A stretch of 64,000 nt of DNA from Sitta carolinensis. Its lineage: Eukaryota > Chordata > Aves > Passeriformes > Sittidae. The stretch spans positions 7,598,001 through 7,662,000 of the forward strand of contig CM063292.1 of NCBI GenBank assembly GCA_032173965.1. Reading direction: 5' to 3'. The position numbers and the translations under genes are program-made. The notes under the pieces are model-generated. The model was not told the origin of the DNA. It searched no databases and saw only the letters and a program-made list of their open reading frames with translations. Shown in pieces: positions 57,881-64,000 of the stretch (the stretch's first letter is position 1; each line of letters opens with the position of its first letter).

Positions 57881-60654
57881 TGTTGAACCCTGTTAACAGT
57901 TTGTGTTTCCTGATGTACCTCACTTGCATGGGTTTCACTGGACAGTGAGTCTCAGGAGGAATCCTGAACACCAATGGATTAGTCTGATCCAGAAGAGCCA
58001 GCTGGCTGATCTCTTGTCATCCAGCCTGGAGTATCTATTGTTTAGGAGACAGTTTCCAGGATTAAGGGTAAGATTAGAGGGAGAGTGTCACCTCCCAAAT
58101 TGCCTGAAACAGCATGTTTTGGGGCAGGACTTCACCCCCAGCTGGTTAAGCCATAATAACATATTTCCATTTTGAATTTACATAAGCTAAAAAGGTTATT
58201 GTTTAAAAATAATACAGGGAGCAAACGTGAGCTAACATTTCCCTTACTCAAGCTAGTGCTTTGCTCACTAGACCCAGTCACTCACTTGTGCTCCTTCACT
58301 GAGTCAATGACCAGGTAAGCACTGAATGAACCAGCTGTGACAGGAGCCACAGAGGTGCAGTTTGGGGCTCAGTCAGCACTCAGGAGAAGAGCAGGGGAAG
58401 CTTCATGTTTTGTGTACCACCCGTTTATGGCAGACAGGGTCTTTGAATGATTCCTCCTTTGGCTGTGCATGTGACTGGTGAAATACCCAGCTTGTCCCTC
58501 CCAGCTCACAGTTTTGTGCCTCATTGCTTGGTGTCTGAAATATTTGGGCAAATGTTATCAAAAAGAATCTATTAAGGACTTCCTTATGAATCCTGCTGAA
58601 TTCAGTTCCTGATGAATGCAGGGTTTAGTTTACAATTGTGTGGCTAAAATGCCATGGTCTTTTTATAGCTCTGCTGTAGTTGTCTAACAAGGCACAGGCC
58701 ACATTTCACTCCTTGGAATTTGCAAGTGGCAGTGCCAGTTCATACCCAAGCCTGGTGGATCTGTCAGATCTTTGTCATTCCTGTGGGCTGGAAGCCTGAG
58801 TGCCCTGCTCAGAGCTGCAGCTTGCACTAGACAGCAGGGCTCTCAGGAGTTAAGCACTAATTATTGAAGTCTTTCTGCCTTCCCAAAGTAATTTGTGTTT
58901 TTCATCCCACATGTGGAGACATGCTGTGTGAAATCTGCAGACTCAACAGATTCTGCAGTAATTCCCCCTGGAGTATGACAGCACACATGGATCTGGGAGC
59001 TGACTGCAGATCATAGACATATGATGCGTTCAGATATGAACAGACAGGAATTTGTGGGCAGTGCTAGGGATATTCTCCTTTTGGAGCAAGGAATACTGCT
59101 ACTTAAAGGAGACAGAAACATTCTCCAGTTCCAGAAAAATAAAATTAAAAAAACAAATCAAACCAAACCCAAACATCCCAACCTGATACATCTTCTGCTG
59201 CACTGCTGATATGTACCAGTAACCAAGAGCTCAAAAGATCACTACCAGTATCTGTTACCTCCTTGGAAGCATGATAGTGTTCTCTGCCAGTGTTTGTCAA
59301 GCTACCATGAGCTATATTCATATTCCATATGGATACATATTTTTTCTTTGTTTTCCTTTGACATTAATGCTCTGGCAGAGCATTCTAAGTAGTAAAGCAA
59401 GGAAATTAACTTACATTTTCTAGCTTGCTAAAGTAAATTAGCTACACTTTTGACTTTCTGTGGTTTCACTCTGAATGGGAGAAGCAATAAAAATGAAATA
59501 AGGCTAATCACTGTTGTTCTATGATTTTCTCTGTGGTGTGTTAAGAGGAGAAGAACCCATAACAAAAACTCATGAGTTCATATCTGCTTAAAACAGGTCT
59601 CTAATTATCTTCCATAATCGATCTCCCAGCTCTAGCAGGTGAACCAGGTAATTATCTTGTTTATACTGTAGGTGAGTCAAAAAAACGTTAGATAGCTTTC
59701 TCTGTATCTTTGAAAGATAATGCATTGTAACAAGTGTTCCCAATATGAATGAACCACTGTCATATCCCAAACCATCTGTCTCACACACAGCAATGAGAGA
59801 TCTCATTTTATTCTTTGCTGCAAAGAGCTCCAGACATCAAAGACCTGTCCCTTTGACCGCTGTCCCAATCAAAGGATTTTACTTAGACAAGTCTTTACTT
59901 CCCATTACAATTTCAGTGGTGCAGAATATCAGGTGTTTCCTGGTATGAAGAGGAAGAATCCAGTCACCAGTGCTTCTTTTCAAGGGCCAAATCTTGTCAC
60001 TGTTCACTTCCCATGGGCCTTTTGAGTAGCACAGAAACTCCAAACTCAACAGTTAATTAGGGTTAGTTACTTAGGGCCTGAGGCTTGAGAGACAGACTGT
60101 GGTGCACTATACAATGCATGGCTTTTATTCAATATAATGTGTCTACCTGTTCCCCTCCAGAAGGTGAAGTACAGATAAGTTGGCTCAATGCATGGTTAGG
60201 ATTAAGTTGATGTAGAGAGAGCACTCTCTCAGTGTGTTTAATTGCTCACAGAAGAATCCCCGTCTGACATACTTTTGAGCCTTCTTTATTCTCCTGTTAT
60301 TCAATCCGTGCTTTATTTACATAATACAGATATTTCTCTTTCTTGCAGGCCGTTTCATAGGAAACTCTACAAAGGAATAATCCTTTTTGACAACCTTTAA
60401 AGGGTCACAGTTGCATTTAAAGCCCATGACCAGTAGCACTATTAATGGTGTATTTACAAAGAGAGGACACACAGAGCAGTTCTTCCCAGGATAATGTGGA
60501 AGTGTTTAATCTCTTTTGTACTACAGAAGAGGCTTCTTGCTTGTGGTGAATGGCTGAAATATGAGACTACATGTTTTCCATAATCATTGAAACAATAATG
60601 TTCCAGCTTCTCCCCAAGCTAAAAATAATCCTGTCGTGTGCATGCCCCTTTCCC
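57881..60654. other. Gene-free DNA
   Basis: Mixed composition. Short frames such as 57903-58175 (plus, 90 codons) and 59588-59806 (minus, 72 codons) are unrecognised. If the L1-like relic just to the right were longer, its reverse transcriptase would lie here on the minus strand, but I could not read any RT motif. Confidence 0.5.
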
Positions 60655-61005
60655 TCTTCGCCTTGATAACCGAATTCAAATTCCCATAAATAAGGTTCCT
60701 TTTTTTCATTTTTCATAGACTTGTCCCTAGCAAATTTAGTTTCAAGGTCTTTTATTTCTGTTTCTAAAGTAATTATCCTCTGGGCCTCTCCCTTTCTTCC
60801 TGGTATGATGCTAGACTAATTATTCTTCTCCTAATGAATGCCTGAAATGTATCCCATATGGTGGCATATGTGCCTTCAGATGGAAGCTTGGTTTGAATAA
60901 AATAAGAAAATTCTTCTCTTGGGGCTTTCTTAAATTTTTCATTCTGTAACAATGATGAGTGAAATCTCTGTCTTGGGGATAGATGCAGCCAACTTGCTTT
61001 CTATT
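60655..61005 (-). mobile_element. L1-clade LINE ORF2 relic (endonuclease-RT linker), minus strand
   Basis: The minus strand encodes about 100 codons with no stop and one frameshift (near plus 60783). In order it reads SSLLQNEKF, REEFSYFIQ, then IWDTFQAFIRRRIISLASY, then after the shift ITLETEIKDLE. L1 ORF2 proteins have this order between endonuclease and reverse transcriptase: '..LL', an E-x-x-F helix, a 'WDT.KA..RG..I' helix, and an 'L...IK.LE' coiled segment. Neither the endonuclease core nor RT is readable nearby, so it is a fragment. L1 is normally only an ancient relic in birds, so this preservation is odd. Tx1-type LINEs are the main alternative. Confidence 0.55.
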
Positions 61006-61240
61006 ACACACTGAGCTTTCTCTGAACTGGAGATTTCCATGTCTTTCTCTCTTGCAGTGGCCATCACAAGCTCTTTCTCCACACTGTCAAGAAGACTGCT
61101 TGAATGAGGCACTGCAACAGTACAACAGACCTGAAAGGTACTGTGTACTGTTTCTCTCACAGCTCTTTGTCCCCTTTCCCTAGTCCCACCCCATGCAATA
61201 TCGACTGTAATTACCTACAGAAAACTGCAGACTTCAGAGG
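61006..61240. other. Unique spacer
   Basis: May include decayed upstream sequence of the L1-like relic; nothing readable. Confidence 0.4.
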
Positions 61241-61333
61241 TCCTGCTCATGAACATGTACAAGGATTTGTATGAGTCCCACTTGTGGATAGGTACAAGGA
61301 TATGTACAAGTCCTGCTCATGGATATGTACAAG
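61241..61333. repeat. Degenerate tandem repeat around 'atgtacaag'
   Basis: 'cctgctcatgaacatgtaca' and 'cctgctcatggatatgtaca' recur about 70 bp apart, with further imperfect 'ggataggtacaagg' copies between them. A small, old local duplication. Confidence 0.6.
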
Positions 61334-61604
61334 CTTCTGTTGAGATCTGTGCAATGGAGAGGGTTTTCACTGACTCAGGTAAAAGTAGGATCCTGTGTAC
61401 AACTTTCTGCAAGCACCTGTAAGTAAAACAAGTCACACTTGACCTCACATCAAACTAAAACATATGGGACATTTCAGCTCTGCCATCCAAACTGTCAGAA
61501 AACTCAGTCTTTCTATTGCCTAAAATCCATAGTTTTTCTATAGATTTTATGTTAATTCTCTCATGTTTTGTGTATGACTCAGTCTTTTATTTGTGGAAGT
61601 ACTG
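61334..61604. other. Unique spacer
   Basis: AT-rich; nothing recognised. Confidence 0.45.
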
Positions 61605-61745
61605 GAGTGCTGTGTGCAGCTCTGGATGCTCAGCACAGCAGGGCAAGGAGCTCCTGGAGCTGGGGAAGGGCTGGAACATCTCCATGCCCAGGGAAGGCTG
61701 AGGGAGCTGGGGCTGCTCAGCCTGGAGAGGAGAGGAGCCCTCAGC
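61605..61745 (+). mobile_element. CR1 LINE fragment, sense
   Basis: 'gtgtgcagctctggatgctc', 'agcacagcagggcaaggagc', 'tcctggagctggggaagg' and 'ctgctcagcctggagagg' match the CR1 segment also present inverted at 57319-57449. It is truncated on both sides and lacks the 3' terminus. Confidence 0.8.
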
Positions 61746-61751
61746 CCTGGG

Positions 61752-61925
61752 TGCCATGGAATCACCAAGGCTGGAAGTTCAAGTTCAATCAAGTTGATCT
61801 AGTCTAGCCCCAACACACTGTGTCTGATTCCACCCAGCAACCCTGTAGTGAGTGAGAGTGCACCCTCTAACTCTGGGAGTGATGCAATGGCCTGGAGCAG
61901 CCTGACACAGGGCTTCTGCTACAGC
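61752..61925 (-). mobile_element. CR1-like 3' end, inverted, directly behind a sense CR1 piece
   Basis: 'catggaatcaccaaggctgg' with 'gttgatctagtctagcccca' resembles an inverted CR1 3' end. The remaining 120 bp ('tgtgtctgattcc', 'gagtgcaccctctaactctg') is less certain. Orientation is opposite to the piece at 61605-61745. Confidence 0.5.
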
Positions 61926-63929
61926 TGCATGAAAAATAGGCCAAAATGGAAATATTTATAGACAAACGAAATTGAAATGCTCTTTTAAAAACCACTGATT
62001 CTGCACAAAGTTATTTTAGGAGTGTATCACTTGAATCATGCTAATGGCTTGGGAAAACACAATCATTTTATCTGCTGCGGGTATTTGTTCTCGCTTTCAG
62101 AAACACTGTGGGGAAACACTCCATTGATTTTTGTTGGAACATTTGATCCCAAGTTGATAAAGGACAGTAACTAATTCTGTCACTATTAATATTGAGCTCT
62201 GCTTGGATTCCAAAAACACCTTCAGCAACATGTGATTCTGTGAGCAGGGAGAATAGTAGAATAGGCAAAAATGCCTGATTTTTGGATGTGCTGGGAGGCC
62301 TTGTTTCTATTTTAATGGAGAGAGTGTTTGCCTCTGGGTGGTCTCAGCCTGAGCATAGTATCCATTTCATCCTATTCTGCAGAGAGTTTCCTTATACACT
62401 TGTGAAGATTTTTAGCAGCCCAAACCTGGGAGAGTCCCCAGTGATCTGTTCAATAGCTTGTGTCCTCTACCTGACTTTCAATCACTCACTACAAACAGCC
62501 AAGGGAACATAAACCACTTTAGGACATAATAATTTATCCTTTGCCAAACAGTTGGTTTCTTTTCTTTGCTGACTCAATGCAGTGACCATCCAGAATGCCT
62601 AATTCAGGGTTCAGCAGCAGCTTCTTGTTCAGCTTCCTTATTAAAATCCCAGAGTAATGTTCCATTAGTGCAATATTTGCATAGATAAACTCGATGAAAG
62701 ACCAGAGGCCAACAGGGCAAGGGGAAGGGGTCATTTCTTATTCCCAACTCAGTACTGCTTGTTTTCCTACTGGACAGTGGTTCTGAACACCCTCTCTAAG
62801 AAGATGTGCTGCTGAAGGTAATAAATAACTGGGAAGCTGGGCAGCAGTAGCTTTTCTTAGAAAACCAAAGCGTTCAATGTTGGCTACTTAAAGTTAGGCC
62901 CCTACATTCATTGTTAAGTACCAAAACAAATTGCTGTGATGATGAAAAATTCCACTTAGCCACAAATCTAATTCTGCCAATGTGAGCTGTGAGTTCTCAG
63001 AGCTCTGTAGCAGCAGACCACTTTGATCTATGTAATCAGATTTGGCATTCTGTCTGTGCTCACATCTCCCCAGGAGCAGCGTTCCAGGACTCTTGCTCAG
63101 GCAATATCAAGTGCAGGACATTGTCATTTCCCTAACGAAAAGCAAAAACTTTCTGTCCTCTTCTCGAGTCATTTTTTCTTCATTCATTGAGCCCCAGAGA
63201 CAGGAATGTCAGGAGTTTGCTGGATTTGGAGGACAGCTGCAAAATCAGCAATACCAATGCCCTTCATAGCACCAGCTGTGACCCCACATTCTTGGGCCCA
63301 GAATCAGGGAACTGATGGCATTCCAAGCCCATGTAGATGTCTGGTGGGATCTACAGGATTACTGGAGCAGGATATAAGCAGGATTACATTCCACAGGAAT
63401 GAATCACCTCACCTGCTCTACCCAGTCTGAAAATGCTGTGGGGGCAAGAATCAGTACCTGCTATTTATTCCTTTGAATGTGATATTGCAGGAGTAATTTT
63501 CAAAAACAAATCAAGTTTTCTTGAAAATCAGTTACCAGTTTATCCACCCTCAGGAACCCACATTAGTTACTTAAATTTCTTTCTGTGGAATTGGCATAAT
63601 CTTTCTGCTCGATAGAAAATTCCAAATTTATTTCTTAGCCCTTGAGCAGCATCTATCTGCATCACTATGTACCTAAATCCCTTTATGAATCTTGATTTTT
63701 GTACTTTCTATCACACAAAAACAACAGGCTACCTGCTGGGGTTTCTTTGCCTACTACAGGTGTGGAAGGACCCTGAGGGACAATTTAACCATCAGCCTCA
63801 AATAAAACTCTAACATAAGATGATAAAGGAAAGAGAAAAAACATTCATGTGCTGAGTGTTACAAACCCAGGAAGAGAATGAAATTGAGAGGCTCCTCCTG
63901 TGGACCAATCCCACTTTTAACAGCAGTCT
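61926..63929. other. Gene-free DNA
   Basis: Unique mixed sequence. Short frames (60-76 codons) on both strands are unrecognised. No further repeats seen. Confidence 0.5.
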
Positions 63930-64000
63930 GAGGCAGTGACAAGTTTAATGGTTGGACTGGATGATGTTAAAGGTCTCCCCCAACCTAAATAATTCTATGA
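63930..64000 (+). mobile_element. CR1 LINE 3' end, cut by window edge
   Basis: 'ggttggactggatgatgtta', 'aaggtctcccccaaccta' and 'ataattctatga' form a typical CR1 3' end running off the right edge. The terminal octamer is nearly intact. Confidence 0.9.

Noticed and set aside
57174..57974. 266-codon minus frame and 223-codon plus frame
   Set aside because: They run through an inverted CR1 and the second minisatellite; the peptide repeats simply mirror the DNA unit.
59588..59806. 72-codon minus frame, checked as possible RT of the L1-like relic
   Set aside because: No reverse transcriptase motif such as the catalytic Y/F-x-D-D is present.
1..64000. tRNA, rRNA, CRISPR arrays, operons or bacterial promoters
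   Set aside because: None seen. Direct repeats present are minisatellites, microsatellites or dispersed retroelements, and the sequence is vertebrate in character.

Overview
The window looks like non-coding DNA from a bird, most likely a songbird (passerine). At least ten fragments have the 3' end of chicken-repeat-1 (CR1) LINEs, with the 'aaggtcttttccaac...attctatga' tail. There are also avian-type solo retroviral LTRs in an AT-rich background. No gene can be supported on either strand. The longest open frames (up to 301 codons) lie in tandem repeats, CR1 or LTR DNA, and the rest lack family resemblance or exon structure. No rRNA, tRNA, CRISPR or prokaryotic feature was seen.

Layout: 1-12 kb is AT-rich unique DNA with a CR1 tail at the left edge, an AC tract, an A/TA microsatellite and one exon-like open stretch (7.3-7.6 kb). 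12.4-13.5 kb holds an LTR fragment beside a young CR1. 13.5-26.6 kb is mostly unique. It has candidate regulatory blocks near 15.2-15.9, 20.2-20.4 and 21.0-21.5 kb, plus several long A or T runs. 26.6-28.5 kb has an inverted CR1, a 424-bp GC-rich minisatellite and a sense CR1. 28.5-35 kb is unique, with a 187-bp TCTCC tract and further candidate regulatory blocks. 35.0-35.9 kb is a nested insertion: a solo LTR with an exact 6-bp target duplication sits inside a CR1. 36-56 kb is mostly unique, with a telomere-like patch, an ERVL-type LTR (40.3-40.8 kb), a second member of the 12.5-kb LTR family (44.7-45.1 kb) and CR1 pieces at 47.0, 49.0 and 53.3 kb. 56.4-57.9 kb is a dense cluster: a CpG-rich minus-strand solo LTR with an exact 6-bp target duplication, an inverted CR1 and a second minisatellite. 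60.65-61.0 kb holds a minus-strand relic that reads like the endonuclease-to-reverse-transcriptase linker of an L1-clade LINE, which is unexpected in a bird. CR1 pieces follow at 61.6-61.9 kb and at the right edge.

Two patterns stand out beyond the catalogue. Both minisatellites lie directly against CR1 fragments. Two CR1 copies 35.7 kb apart share about 200 bp at roughly 99% identity, counted by eye. Family assignments rest on recognised sequence patterns, and conservation of the candidate regulatory blocks could not be tested.
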